Shown piece by piece: positions 39,701 through 54,700 of a stretch of DNA of 64,000 nucleotides. Position 1 is the first letter of the stretch. Every line of letters begins with the position of its first letter. Below the pieces are notes generated by a model. The model was not told the origin of the DNA. It searched no databases and saw only the letters and a list, made by a program, of their open reading frames with translations. The position numbers and the translations under genes were made by a program. Source of the DNA: Trileptium ribeirensis (Eukaryota > Nematoda > Enoplea > Enoplida > Thoracostomopsidae); assembly GCA_030248225.1 (NCBI GenBank), contig JASANE010005097.1, forward strand, positions 1-64,000, written 5' to 3'.

Positions 39701-42700
39701 CCAAAAAGCAACATTCATTCCGTCTATAATGACAGGTCGAAGTCTGCCTTTTCCAAGCACATGATCATGTAGAAGCTTCGCTGTTGCTGGATTGGACTAA
39801 AATAATGAGCATCATCTATATAGGCTGATAAACATGTAAGACAAATATCGCTAAACTGAGTCTGATGAAATTGAACATGTGTAGCGCCAAAACAGTGCCC
39901 TTGATTATCTGCAGCTACTGTTTTAACGTCATTTCGTTAGCTTTCCCAAACAAGGAGGAAGGTGGGGAGGATCCCTGACATTTTTCAGTGTTTCATGGTA
40001 AAATTCCCCGGCAAACCTTTTTGCTTTCTTCCACCCTCGTAAATTGACTGAACAGTTGTCTTTGACCTCAACAGACGTTTTTACCCTTAATGAGACAATT
40101 TGTTAACAATTATTTTTGTTTTTCGCCAAAACGAATTAAATTTTAAAAAAATTTACATTTCGAATCCGCCCCCCCAGATCAACCGAAAGTTTTCAGCGGA
40201 GGGAGAAGCCAACTTCGTACATTACGTGCACAATCAAACTACCAATGAATTAATTATTATTCGTTGATTGTAAAAAACTGAAAACTATGACTTGGTGCTC
40301 TTTGAAAACTATGACTATTTTATCGTCTCGTTATCATGCTCCAGTGCGCACGGTCAGGTGATTGATTTCGATTCGCCGAAGACAAAAAACTAAAATTCAT
40401 GACCTGCTGCTCCTGTTTATCGTCTCTTCGCACATTATGTACACAGTCATATCAACATACCGAGGCTAAAAAACTGAAAAACTGTGACAATATATATTCT
40501 GGAAATGGGACTTGTGAACCCTAAACTATGGGTTTATTGTCGAAAAACGTGCATGTGCACAAAATTTCGCAAAAATTCACTACTGAATTTACAAATGCAC
40601 ACAAAAGGAAACAGGTCCGGCTTATCCGATATTAGTCGAAAACAGGTAAATACGTAATAATAACCTAGAACTTGGATCAAGACTGATTTTGATTTGCCGA
40701 GGCTAAAAAACTGTGACAATATATATTCTGGAAATGGGGCTTGTCAACCCTAAACTATGGGTTAATTGTCGAAGATAGGGTGCATGTACACAAAATTTCG
40801 TTAAAATTCACTACTGAATTTACAAATGCACTCAAAAGGAGACAGCTCCGGTTTATCCTATTTTAGTCGAAAACAGGTAAATACGTAATAATAACATAGA
40901 ACGTGGGTGAACCCATGATTGCGGAACGAGTGGTATTACTGCAAATCAGTGACCTTTGATAGTCTCAGATACGTTTGAACGAATCAGCTCATCATTTTTG
41001 TCAGCCACGAAAATTTTTATACTCGCAGATTTGAAAAAATTACAGCATTAACTGAAACCCACAAACCATACATAGTTCAAAGAGGTGGCAAAGCATGCAG
41101 CATCCATAAAGTGTATACTGGTCACAATTATATTCAAATGAGTCGTATATATAATCAATAATACAACAAATTATATCATTAGATTGAAAATCAAGGAGTT
41201 ATGCATGGCTCAAGGTTGCATGCTATAAGGTACAGTACCAATGCATAAAATGTATATACATCGATCACAGAAACACTCAAAAAATTTCTTTATAATTTTC
41301 AGAGTCCTCGAGAACCTTTATACTTAACCAGAAATGCAATAGATTATAAAACATCAGGTTGAAAATCACGAAATCATGCATGACTCAAGGGAGGGGTCTC
41401 ATGGGATACAGTACCACTTCAAAACAACTAAATCGGTCATAGATACACGCTCAAAAAATCTATTCATCCTTTTCAGCATCAGTGGAAACCTTTATAACAC
41501 CAAATGAAACAAATTATAAAACTAGTGAAGCTCGCTTGCGAGCCAGAATTCGAGTGGTGAGAACAATCCCCCGAAGTCTGTTGTAGAAAGCACACACAAA
41601 CAAAGCCTACACACAGTACGCAGGTGCAGCATTATATAAACCGTGAGTGATGAGTCATAGTTACGCCCGTCTCTTTTAATAGCCAACGTATGCAGTAGAC
41701 AAATTCGAGTGGTGAGAACAATCCCCCGAAGTCTGTTGTAGAAAGCACACACAAACAAAGCCTACACAGAGTACGCAGGTGCAGCATTATATAAACCGTG
41801 AGTGATGAGTCATAGTTACGCCCGTCTCTTTTAATAGCCAACGTATGCAGTAGACAAAACATCATACAACGAGTACAAAAACAATGAACTAACAATTTAA
41901 TAATTCAATAAAACCCTAAATTGACCGTGAAAAGAACGTTAAAGAATTCAAACCGACACTTGAGAAAAATCTCATTTTTCATACTAAGTCTGAAGCAGAA
42001 GTGAGAAAAATATTTGCCACACAATATTTTTGACACTCGCAATCAGGTTGTTGGCCCAGAAAACCCTATATACGACACTAAAACCAACAATAAGCACACA
42101 TTTAGGTGCATTTCCCACGACTTTTCACCGAATATGAAATTTGGCGCCAACTATAAGCTTATAGACTCCAGATTGGGAAGTAGTTGAAAAACTTGTTATA
42201 TATCACTGGAAAGCCCTGGTAAAGTTACATGGAATAGGCCTATTAGTTTGCGGATACCTCGTTTACTTATTGAGAAAAGTCGCAAAAACTGGAGGGGGTG
42301 CAAGAAAAAGGGGGCAAAATGACGTCATTTTGCCCCACAACTTTTCCCATGGAAAAAAAAATCAAAAATCGGGATCAGTCACTACTCCTAAATCGACCAT
42401 TGCGGTTCGAATGAGCTATTTTGTATCAAAATCCGCCCAATCGTTATCGAGATCCAGGTACGTCAGACACACAGACAGACAGGACCTCCTCAATCCCTTC
42501 CAGAGCCAAAATTGAAAATTCTCGTTCCACTCGCTCGCGAACTGTTTGCAAAATCCTCGAATACCTAGCCGTTTTAATTTTAGTCTCGATCAGAGTTTTT
42601 TGTGCTTTTTTTACGAAGCGAAAGCGTAAATAAAAAAACCGCCTAACAAAATATGCTAGCTATGCGCATATTTTCAAATCTTAAATTTAACCCGCTACTG

Positions 42701-45700
42701 TTGTATCATCCCTGGCCATCATAAATTAGTGCACGAAATAAATTTTTCAGCGCATTGATTTTCTTGACGGCAAAATTTGAAAATCATGACTACTGTCCCT
42801 GTTTTATAGCGTCTTTGCGCATCATGTACTAGTGCACACAATGGCGTAATATCAGCATATTGATATTTATTCGATGAGGGTATAAACAGAGAACCATGAC
42901 CTACCGTACTGGATTTACTTCATAACCATGACCTACCGTTCAGATTTATCTTCACTTTTCACATTTTAAAACAGCGCACGCAATCAACTAGCAGTACAAT
43001 CACCATGACTATTAAAACATGCAAACTTACTATAGTAATGTTTTTCAGGTTTGCACTAACGTCATTAATACTTCGCGGGATAGCGCCGCCTAGAATTATT
43101 GTACAAAATATTCCTATTGTTTAAATCGTGAAACTGATGGGTAACATTACAACGAAGTGACAAAAATAAGATTTGACATAACAAACGTTGTGATCATGTT
43201 GCGACCTCAAGTTGCTTCAAATTGACTCGATAATGGACTACAAAAAAGTCTTACAAAATAAGTCACCGTTAACTTTTATGTCCTGATAATCACCACTCGA
43301 GATATTAATAATTTGGCGATAAAATTTCTTAAGCAAATTCACGATCATGAACATTTCCGCAGTTCAACACTATTTAAACGAAAATTTCTATGTATTCGTT
43401 CCGTGAATTGATTTTAATGTTTGTTGTTTAAAGCTCTTCGCAGTTTAAGCAATAAACCAATATTAATAAATTTACAACTAATAACTCACAAAGCGAGCAG
43501 AGTTGGAGCGAGTCCAACTACTCTGTGTTTAGCAACCATTTCGTCATTCCAAATACAGATCCTCAGATCATTTAAACTACCACGATATCAATTATACAAC
43601 GGCAATACTTGGCCAATAATTGTACATGGTAACGCTACGGTCACTTTAGTCATATAACGAAACCGAAGAATTCTATTTCTTCTTCCAATGATCAAAAAGA
43701 CGAAAACTTGTGAAATTTATGTTTTTAAAATCCCATTTTCAAAAGACCTCAACACTTACTTATTTGATATATATCACTCAAATACAATTGTTTTTGTGTA
43801 TCGTATACAGCTACAACGAAAACTTATGCACACATTCCAATGGCTTACATACATCTATATTAAAAAAATAGCTAAATTTTACTATTTTCGGTGCCAAAAT
43901 TTACCAAATTTTGCCCCGGTACCGTCCGTAGGATTAGCAACCAACCAATATTGGGGCTAAAATAATGAAAGCCGCTTATTTAGCAGGTTAAATTACGCTA
44001 TAATCCTAACGTTCAACACCAACAAGCGACATACTCTTTGTTAAAAGTTTGGAAATTTCACTTTTTTATGCCTATTTAAAACGCTGGTTTATAACTCGAA
44101 AACGGCTGCTCTGACAAAAATACATATAAGCAAAACTGTAGCTCTCGTTATGGGATGCTCTAGGTGGTCTCAATTTTTCGATCCGCTCTGGTAAGAGTTA
44201 TTACCTAAAATGTTGGGTGACTCCAAATTACCAAAATCAAAAATTCTCCAATTCTTTTCGGCATTGCAAAAGTTTAATTAGGCAAATCGTGGCAGCAGCG
44301 CAAATATAAAGCTAGGTGCACAACTACATATCATTAAGCTTCGAACAAAAAATTGCAAAATCCAGTTGTCTGATGAAGAATTATGCGACTGACAGACGGA
44401 AAAAAAACAATTTTTTTCCAACTAGCCTCTATTTAAGAAAACTCCGCTCGCTAATGTCGCTCCATTCCAATAACACCTTTCCGTAAAGATTACATAAATC
44501 TATACCATTGCTTTCGAATGCAAACCATGAAATAAAATAGTTACTCGCAAAGCGAAGAGAAATGAAGCGCGTACCGTTCGCCTGAGCTCAAACACCATTA
44601 CGTTCTCAGTCGAGCTTTGTGAGAAACCTATTATGTCCCAGAAAGACAAACATTACTGTAACGATACATTAATGGCAACGCTACGGCGAATTTAAGCAAA
44701 CTTCAACACCGCAGGATCCTACATTTTTCTCCAAAAAACCGAACATACCAAAAATACTGAAATTTATAAACTTTCAAGACAAATTAAAACTTCTAAGGAC
44801 ATTTTCCCTTGTAGACTTCTGCGTTGAAGGTCCCTAGCGCTTACAGTATTGGATCCGTAGTCCACGTACACAATTGCTTTGACAAAATTCAAAATGACTG
44901 AGAGAAGATTTAGGGTTTCGGGGCCCAATATAGCTAACTGCAAGAGAGTGTCCTGAAAAAACTCCGACGGTGACGTTAAACCATTTGTCGACACTTTCCT
45001 CAATGTTTAAAATATTTATGAGCGCAGTTTAACCATAAGCATGCTAACAATAAAGCTTACCATGCCCTGCGGTCGGAAATACGTGTGTAACCGCTTCCAA
45101 TAACGGTCTACGAAGAAAATTAGGCGGACAGATGTCGCTGGTGCCACCACCCGCTCCTATAGCATTGGTTCCAGTGTGATGTTCGCCAATAATTTCAACA
45201 TCGGAATCTGTGTCGTCAAACACAAAGTCTTCAAGACCGGTAATAGGATCCTTTGTTTGAAGGCGAACACTATCTGCCATACCGCCTTCATATGCACTTA
45301 CATTGAACGGCAATCTTACCGGAACCAAATCGGCGGCCACACTTCCCTCTTGAGACCGATTGGCTGTAGGAAGCGGTTGTGGCGGTTTCTTGAGTTGGCG
45401 CTGACCGCAGGAAGGCGACACTGACGCAGCACGTTTTGTGCCTTGTGAATGGGCTGAGAAAATATCGGATTCTGATGGAGTGTGGCGAAGGTCTGATATT
45501 TGTTCGATTTCGGTATCACTCTGATTACCATTAGCTGTTTGCACATCGTTAAGGTAGGAATCAATATTTCCATATGTAAATTGTTTCGATGAAGGTTCCC
45601 CCTCCCTTTCCTTCCCTTTGTGGACAAAGCTCCGCTCGAACTCTGCAATTTGCACTGAACTAAAGTTCGAAGAATGGCTATAGGACATGTGACACTTGCT

Positions 45701-48700
45701 GCTGACCGAAGCTGCAGCGGTGTTATGTTGTAGTACCGACGCAGGGACCGGGTTCGGCAGAATGTCTATCGAGTCTTTACGCCACCTCGCCCAACGAACC
45801 AACGTTTTTAAAGATCTCTTTGAGAACTGCCTGGAACGAAAGAAAAACTATGAAATATATAGCTATATCAGTGAAAATAATACGAATCACCAACTAAAAG
45901 AACGAACGTCAATTTGTGACGACTTGAGAATGAACACTGGCTTACTAACCACTACAAACCAAAGCCACTAATTGTTGAAAATCACCTCCGGAATATTAAT
46001 TAACATATTGAATCTATATTACTGACCATGTTAAACACTTGCAGTGCTCACCAGAAGTAACTACATCTTTTACCGAGAGCGATCAGCGAGTGTCTGGCTG
46101 GTGCTGTACGCAGACCCTATTACTCAAACATGTAGTACCACGCCGAAAAAAAGCCAACTTTACACACCACCTTAGCCTTGGTCACTATATAAACCAGTAA
46201 ACGCTTAATCAACAATTTAGAAGGCCACAAAAACATAAACACCAATAATCTTATCTGGTTAACCAAAGGTATATACGTGTAACAGAAGCATGCTATATCG
46301 TTAGGAGATTAATCCTGGCCAGATGCTAATGGACAACATTTATGAATTCGTGATACTGATGTTTCCTGGAATTGGATCCCTAACGACAATGGCTGCAGGA
46401 ACGCAAAGCCATTGCCCCATCCCCGTATATGTATATATAGATATATTTTGGAACGGACTTGAAATTGACGATCTTTTGTGCTCACAAAATTGAGCCCCGT
46501 TGTCGCCTTAGTTATAATCACTATGTACATCGCAAATCAGAAATAGCAAGGCTCGATAGTCTCGCTATGTAACTATAGCTTTTAGCACTTCGGCGTGCGC
46601 CGCCGACATTTTCGTTACCACCATGGGTATCATTACTATTTCAGGAACGGATGTTGTACACTTATTGCTGTTATTTGTCGTATCATATAGTTTGCGTCGT
46701 CATAAAGGCACCCATTGGCATATGTGACTTGTACATTTCTACTTGTTATTTTTGTCGTACCATATCGGTTGTTTTGCCATAAAGGCACCTGTTGATATAA
46801 TCGTTATCTATCGCCGTAACATGAATGCACTGATTATTATGTACCCATTTATACTATTTTTCTCGCACATACATGTTTGAATTGGTAACTGATTATATTG
46901 ATGCTGTATATCTGATTTGTACCCTTAACCGTATGTGTGTTGCTGTAACCGTATAGATATCTATCTTACCATATTTATACTGATTTCGTTTCTTTGATTA
47001 TGGCCATAAAGGCACGTATCTGTATGTAATTCTATTATATTTTCCATACCATTTCTATATTGTTATGTTTTGTTGTACTTTTGATATTCATGATCGTTGA
47101 GGTGTATATGTCCGTGAGTAACCCATACTTGGTTGGGCCGATTTTTAGAGAAAAGTTAGTGATTTTGCGCATATAACTTAGTGTCTTTATAGGTAGGAAC
47201 GTTCGGGTTAAGCGAGCACTTGCCATACCCGACCCGCGAATAAGTAGAACGGTACGACTCCCCGAACGCCCCGACATACGCATAGGAAGAGCCCTACCCC
47301 GCGTGGTAGGACCGCGAAATTCGCCTCGATTTTGGTAGAAAAGAGTGGCCGTGACGGAAACCCGTCAAGACCGTCCTCATGAGTGAGTACCACAAAAATA
47401 GCGGATGTTCGCCCTATAGCGAACAGCAAAGTAGCAAAATTTCTGAAATCTATAAGTAAAACTGACCGATATCAAATTTACCAGTGTTGAAAATTAAGAA
47501 ATACACTGGTAAATTGTAACGACAAAAATGTTATCAGTTACAGTGTTCATTTTGTTGGCTAAGTTAGCTGATAAAACTTGTCAATTCCAAATACTCGGAA
47601 TTAAACGTGGCGGCTCCGACCCATAACTCCGGAATCGTTGAGAAATTGCAATTTAAGAGTTGAACCTTTCTGATTAAGAATTTTACGGACTTTATAATGA
47701 GACCGGTCCCGTGGATATCTGAACAGGATCCACGGACTTATTAGGAAATAACTATGTAAATATAACCAATAAATCACATTTAATTAAATCACTTAACAAA
47801 TAATCGACACAAGTATATATTGGATTCCTGGCGTCCGAGGCTTTTATTTGAGCCCAGAACGGACCCGCTGTGCCCACTTTTAGGTACCCTTTCCCGTGAA
47901 AATTGCAGAAATTGCTCCCCGATAAGCGTGTAACCCCTCAATAAATTCCGCTCACTGAACCCGACGCAAATATATACCCCTCACCCCACAAAAAGCAACC
48001 CGAACCCGCGGGAGCCGCATAAAACACTTTAATTATATATAAAATTGTCGATGGGCTCGCCCGAGAGCACACCTTCCCCCTTTGTCGTTCAAAAATGGAC
48101 CTGTTACATATCAAAATGCTCGGATGGACGAACCAAATCCGAATCCGAGACTCGTTTGGCACTTTGGTCATAACTGAGAGAATAGGACCCTCTTTTTACT
48201 TCATTTGCCCCTCGTTTGTTTGCTTAAGCCGCGTCTCTTTCTTTGGAAGCTGATTCCAAGTATATATGTTAACCTATCAGTTCATACAGAATAAATACAT
48301 ATTTTAAATATAAAATATATATTTCCATTAAGTAAACAATCAAGCTCAAATAAATTTAGCTTCTTTGAATAGTCCGAAGATAGGTGTGTCGATATTCCTC
48401 TGAAAGCTAGCAATCCCTATAAGCCAGCGCTCCCTTACAACAAATAAGGACCGATTTAAATGTGATCGTTAGTTTAATACTAACTTTATATAAAGTTAGA
48501 CCGGTTACCTGGATGTGGATGCCCAGCGTTTGTATTTATAAATGACCGCAGACGCCAGTATAAACCTTCTGTTTATATTCGTTAGATATACAACCCTAAA
48601 TTATAGATCTTCAATAAACTTTATATAGTAATTGAGAGTTTATATTAGAAGTCTGGAGAAACTTCAGAAATAAGTTGATATAAGTTTAATATTAAAGTTG

Positions 48701-51700
48701 CTCGGACAACCGATTAGAGCTTCAGATTGACTTCGGCAGCGCAGAGTGCAGTCGGTTTGTAGACTGGCTCTCTAGCTCTTCAGTTTTGCTTATAGTTTTA
48801 CATAGTTCATTAGCACTTTCTATTGGCTTTATTGCTCCTGGGTTTGCAAACGGATCGACGAGTGGTGGACGTCGAACGATCGGATTCGAGTACGCAAGTA
48901 TGGATAGGGAGGCGTAGTTTAGCAACTAGGTATTACTGATGTTAGATAGAATAAGCGCGGAGAGTAATTGATGCCTAATAGAACTGAGAGTCCGTGTAGA
49001 CTAGCCATGGTGTTAAGCCTCTAAGGACTCCCTGTCCATGCTTTAGTTTACATGATACTCTAGCCCGTCCTAGCTTCGTCCCGCAGATCCATAGCCATTG
49101 CTAGCCGTTTCTAATAATTCATTAAACAGTCGAAGTCATGCTGAACTTCCCTCGATCAACGATTGAAGGCACAGATAAACGCGTCACTGCTTTACATGAT
49201 TCCCTGAGTTGAGTTAAGATTTGAAATATAACTTTTGAGCCGGCCGAGGTTGAATAAAAATTTCTTTTGATAAGTACCTGGAATGAAACTACGATCATCC
49301 TTTGCCATGTTTTTATTATTGAGTTTTAATAGGCGATTTTACTCGTGATTTTACTTAGACGATGACTTAAGGGAGCGCCAAGTCGCCCGTCTGTACTTAT
49401 TTGGGGGGGGGCCACTTTCCAAATCCCCCAATGTTCGTGAGATTTTCAGCCATGTCCGTCCACCCCACTCGGCCGAACCCCCCATGTTCAACTAATTCCA
49501 AAAATTTTGTATGTCTAAAAATTTGTTTTTTTGTTTGCAGATTGTTTTTACCACTATTTATTAATTAATTACCACTATTTATAATGCAAAAATATCGTTC
49601 TTTAGCTTGAAAATACATTCACGGTAGTAATAAAGCATAAAATTATGGAAATATTCAGTATTTTTAAGCAAAATTTATCCCCCACGTTTAATTTCCCCCA
49701 GAATGAACATGGGGGCCCCCGAAGTTCCCCCCACTTTCGGAGGGCTGTGGACAGGCCAGCTTATTGCTGGAAACCCGAAACCAAAGTATTTGTTAAGATT
49801 CCCTTCCAGCAATTTTTCTGAGATTTTATTAACATGTTAGTAGTGACCGACGCTTTGAAAAAGAGCCTAAACTGTAATCGACCCGCAACGGAATTTGCTA
49901 ATCTGATGTCTTGCGAGTAAGACAGCGCAATCTGAGTGAAAATTTGACATAACTTTAAAATTACTCCAGGAATTTAGCTGAAACTGACCGTTTCTTCGCA
50001 GGAATGTTTATTACCGAATTTCTACTTTAAAATTTTGCGATATCGCATTGGAGTCACAAACCCGACGACCCCGAAATGGCGTGCCCCCACCCCCCCGAAA
50101 ACGTAAATATAAAACATTTTGAAATTCCCTCCAGGAATTTCGTTTAAAATTTGTTAAGTTATAGAGCCCTGTTAGGTATTTCGAAACAGACCTTAAGGTC
50201 GGTCGAACCCGACCGGGTTCGTTCGCAAGGTGACCCGAATGATTTTTGCTCTACAAATAGAGGCCCGTTAGGCCTTCCATTTGCGCTATTGAGCCCAACA
50301 AAGCCGTGGCTCGTTCAAAAATTATGAAAGATATGGACTCGAGCAGCGGAAAAGCCGCTCAGTGTCTACACAAATTTCATCGATTTCGTTCATATATAGT
50401 CAGTTTTCATAGTAGGTTTTGGTTTAGCTTTAGCACATATTTTCCGTATATTTCAGCTTTATATTCTCTTTCTCTCCCTCTGTAGTATAGTCAGCAGTGC
50501 AGCACGATGCCATCGGCAGCCAGGTATGGGTCTAATATAAAGACTCTAGGACCGGAACCTCATGTTCCTATTAGCATGACTGTAATTAAAACGTGGCTGG
50601 AGGAAAGGTCTTTTATAGAACATAGTAGAAGATGGACTAATAATACTGATTGTAGACAGACTAGGGTTTTCTTTGATAAACCGAATAAATTTAGATCAAA
50701 ATTTCTTTGGAAACTGAATAAAGACCGTATTAGAATAGCCATACAAGTTTTGACAGGACATGGGACTTTTAACTCCCACTTATATAGAATAGGTTTATTG
50801 GACAACAACTTGTGCACATTCAGCGGAGCTGAGTCGAAGACTGTTCAACATTTGACAATGAATTGCTTAGCCTTAAAGGACTTACGAAAGACATTCTTCG
50901 GAACTGAGACTTTGGATCAAGAGGATGACATAAATTGAGTTTATCGAGAATTGTTGGGTTTGCGAAGTGTATTATGGAATAGAACTTTACTAGGACTTGG
51001 GGTGCTGAAAAGGGCCTTTTTGGCCTACTCAGGTTTCTTATACCCCATCTAAACTCTTATCTATCTATCTATGGCATCGGAGTCCCGAAACTTCGATACG
51101 CTGTCGTAGTAAAATGAAATATCAACTTTGCCAGAGTTGATATTTATGTTGCACATGGCAACATTTTTGTGTAAAATTTCGCGATATCGCTACATAATGT
51201 ACTTGTGAACCCTTCGACACGCACCATATTATAGTGAGCACTACCATCCGTCGAACTGCTTACGAGCACCGAGTTACGTTTATACGATCGTATTAGCAAT
51301 GAATATTAAAGGCAAAGGCAACGCCTTCAACCCTTCCGTAAGTGTAGGGGAAGAGAATAATACCCAGCAGACTTATATTAGGGCGTGGAGTACCCGAATT
51401 AGTATTTCCGAGTTTGGTATTTAGGAATTCTTTTCTTTATAACGTGTCGTTTAGCCGTAGTTTTGGTAAGAATTTAGAGTATCGTTCCGCCGAAATGAGC
51501 GCGAACGAAGGGCATTCGTCAACCACCAGTTAGATTCAAAATTGACAGATTAGTACTTTTCCCTGGATCCGGCTCGATCCAGCGCCTTCTTGAAATGTAC
51601 AAATTTGGCCGTCAGAATAAGGTACAATTAATGTAGCTTATTCTGTAGCCTATATTTTAGCTGTAAATTTTGTGTTAGGAAAGTTCAAAACGTTAGAAAA

Positions 51701-54700
51701 TTTGGTCCCAATCTTTTCCTACCGGGAACTCTAAGCCGTTCAGGAGAGATCTTACCCGCCGATTATGAAGCTATTCTGGCTCATGATCATGGACAAGAAA
51801 AAGTCCACCTTCCGTATTTATTTAGGTTGCAAATGAGTACAAACCTAAGCCTAAATTTAGCATTTTTGTTACCGTATTTGAAGAATAATTTTATAGGAAT
51901 CTTGAACTGCAATTGGCTTGTTATGCACCATGCCAAGGGAAAACTACTTGTACCTGCGGTAATAGTTCATACATACGTATGCGTGTAGGGAAGAAAACGT
52001 TACGACATCACACTCGAAATTAGGAGTCTTACCCATCGTAAACCCACAAACTTGCACCTGTATTAATGTGTATTCTTGCTTATATTGTGTACCCATATCG
52101 ATTGCTCAACCGTAACCTGTTGTATCTTAACCTGTTCGTTGTTTTATCATATCAATATTCGCATATCGTGTATCATTGATGCCGTTGATTAGGATGAGCA
52201 ATATCAAAACCCTAAAATTCCGTTGTGTACGCTTTGATCCGCATTTACAAATTTATCCGTTGTTTTGCCGCCTTTAGCTTACCTGAACCTATTGCTTAAC
52301 TAGAGTACCCTATTAATAATACTAGTACCGCAGCGAGTAATTACTCGAATGGCACCTCGATAACTAACTAACTATCGCCCGTGCTACATGTATTTTCGGC
52401 CCCATTTTTTCGAGTAAGGTAAGCGCAGCTGTCATTAGGAAGGCTTAGTTCACGCCGTGACTTGAATCAGCTGTGAGCGTCCCATGAAAAAGGCGATGAC
52501 TCCGACATGCATGTTTGTTATCCCTAGAATTTTCACAATAACGGACCATTCCGTTGGCATTGTATCTACTGTATTATCACGTACGATACACTCATGTCAG
52601 TATAAGATTTTGACTTGTCAAAAAATACTCAATCAAAACCCAACGGTATCCATGTGTTTTACTGACCATAGTAGCGATACGTAGTGAAGGGGTTTGAAAT
52701 CCGTCACCGCTATCGACGACCCACGTTCAGGTTTGACATGCAGAAGAAGCAAGCCTTAGCGCGACTCGCCGATTCCTATTTGTATTATTTTTATTATTGA
52801 GTGAGTACGACTTGTGTGACCTAAGAAACAAATTTACATGAGAACAAAGTTTCGCTAAACGTCCAAAACAACGAATCACGCGATCCGACGTTAAACATCC
52901 AGGGATTTGTCAGACCCCAGTGGGGGCCACTGGCTAAATAAATTAACGATGATAGGGAATAGTGGTATGATCTCTTTGGCCTGTGAGCAGGTGACAGAGC
53001 CATCCTCCCTATGGACCTCAAAGGTAGTATCGCTTAGGCTACGTGAGCAACCCGTCCGGCAGGATCAGAACACATGCTGTGAAGCGCTCCTGCGGCTTGC
53101 TAAGCTCTGTAGTCTCTTGGGACTAAAAAGAAGAAGAAAAATTAGAACCCATTAGGTCCGCCCGTGAGGTCACCATAGCCGGTTTCGTATGAGCATTACG
53201 TTTTGGAAGTGTGTAATGCAGCAGCGTCACGTGTTACATAAGTGTTAGCCATAGCAACTTTGATAACTTAAAAGAAAATGATGTCTTATTAACATGTCAA
53301 CTGCACACCAGTCCAACAACATCGACATACTTCTCGGGTCTTAACACATACAAAAGGCATTTTACTACTCAAACCAATTGGATCGAAATCGGTTACAGTG
53401 CTCAAATTAATATGTTACTATTTTTCCTTGTGTAAATGTTGCAGCTCGTCAACTCGAAAACCGTTAAATTAGAAATTTTACTTTGTATTCTGTTGCGTGT
53501 ATTGTACATAAAATATAGTGAAATTTCAATTTTCTTTATACTATCTTACAAAACGTTGTGAGAACAATATTTCCATAATCAGTTTTACAATGGGCTAGCA
53601 AACACAAAAATATAAACGTTAGACAGTAAAACAAACTGTTAAAAGGTTTGCTCCACGAATTTCAAAAAAAGTTGGTGACCGCTTTCCCACTTTAATACGA
53701 GTGCAATATATATCCGCTTGCCGAGAAACAAATCCAATCCGAATTTTGCAAAATCGATTACCTCGAAGACTATAGTAATCAAACTGTTCGCGTTTCTGTA
53801 TCGCGAGACAAGTTTTAACTTATGGTTTGCAGCTTACCAATAAGATTTGGTTTGCGTCTCGCCAATAAAAAACGGAGTGGACCTAAATATTAAGACACAC
53901 AGTACTAACAGACACAGACTTTTGCTCAATCTGAAGCATCTGAATACCAAATAAATGTGCTTCTGTCGAGGTACAACTAAAGACAATAATTTTTCATTTA
54001 CTAAACTACGTACATACATAATAAGAAATTAAAATTAAGAAAGGTACGGGATAGCGTTAGCAGACAAAGTAACTAGTAACTCTATCGAGATTGCAGAACG
54101 TAGTGAAGCATTTGTACACCTACGCCTTTTGCGTGCACAGCCAATCAGCTCTCGATAGCATACGTCGATACGCTATATGTGGATATCACACAATACCGCA
54201 CAAGTTAAAACAAAACTAACACCGGCAATAAGTTTCCCATGCCCAAAACTCCAAGTGCAAGCTATCAGCTTCGTAGGACGTAACAGTAAAACTAGGAATT
54301 TTGGGTCGATGAACCATGGCTGCGACATACCCCGTACCTATACAACTATGGATCGCAGAGAGAAATCAACACAGCAATGAGTTTGCCATGCCCGAAAACC
54401 CCCAAGTAAAACTTTTACGCCGACTAGGACGTCAGAACAAATTTGCCAATTTTGGGTCGAGAAACCACAGGGTGCCATACCTCAAATCCCATGAACTGAA
54501 GCCTTAATCAAAAAACAAAAAAGAGGCATCGGCATTTGTAATTTTATTATGAAATAAACCAAGCAGAGAAAAATGCGAAAGTTAAGGTAAAAATAACCTT
54601 GCTTCCGTGAAGGGTACTAAAATAGTCCTCTGACCCTGAACGATGGAGCATCATACTTCCGTACCCATAGAACCACGGGTCACAGCGCAAACCCAGAACC

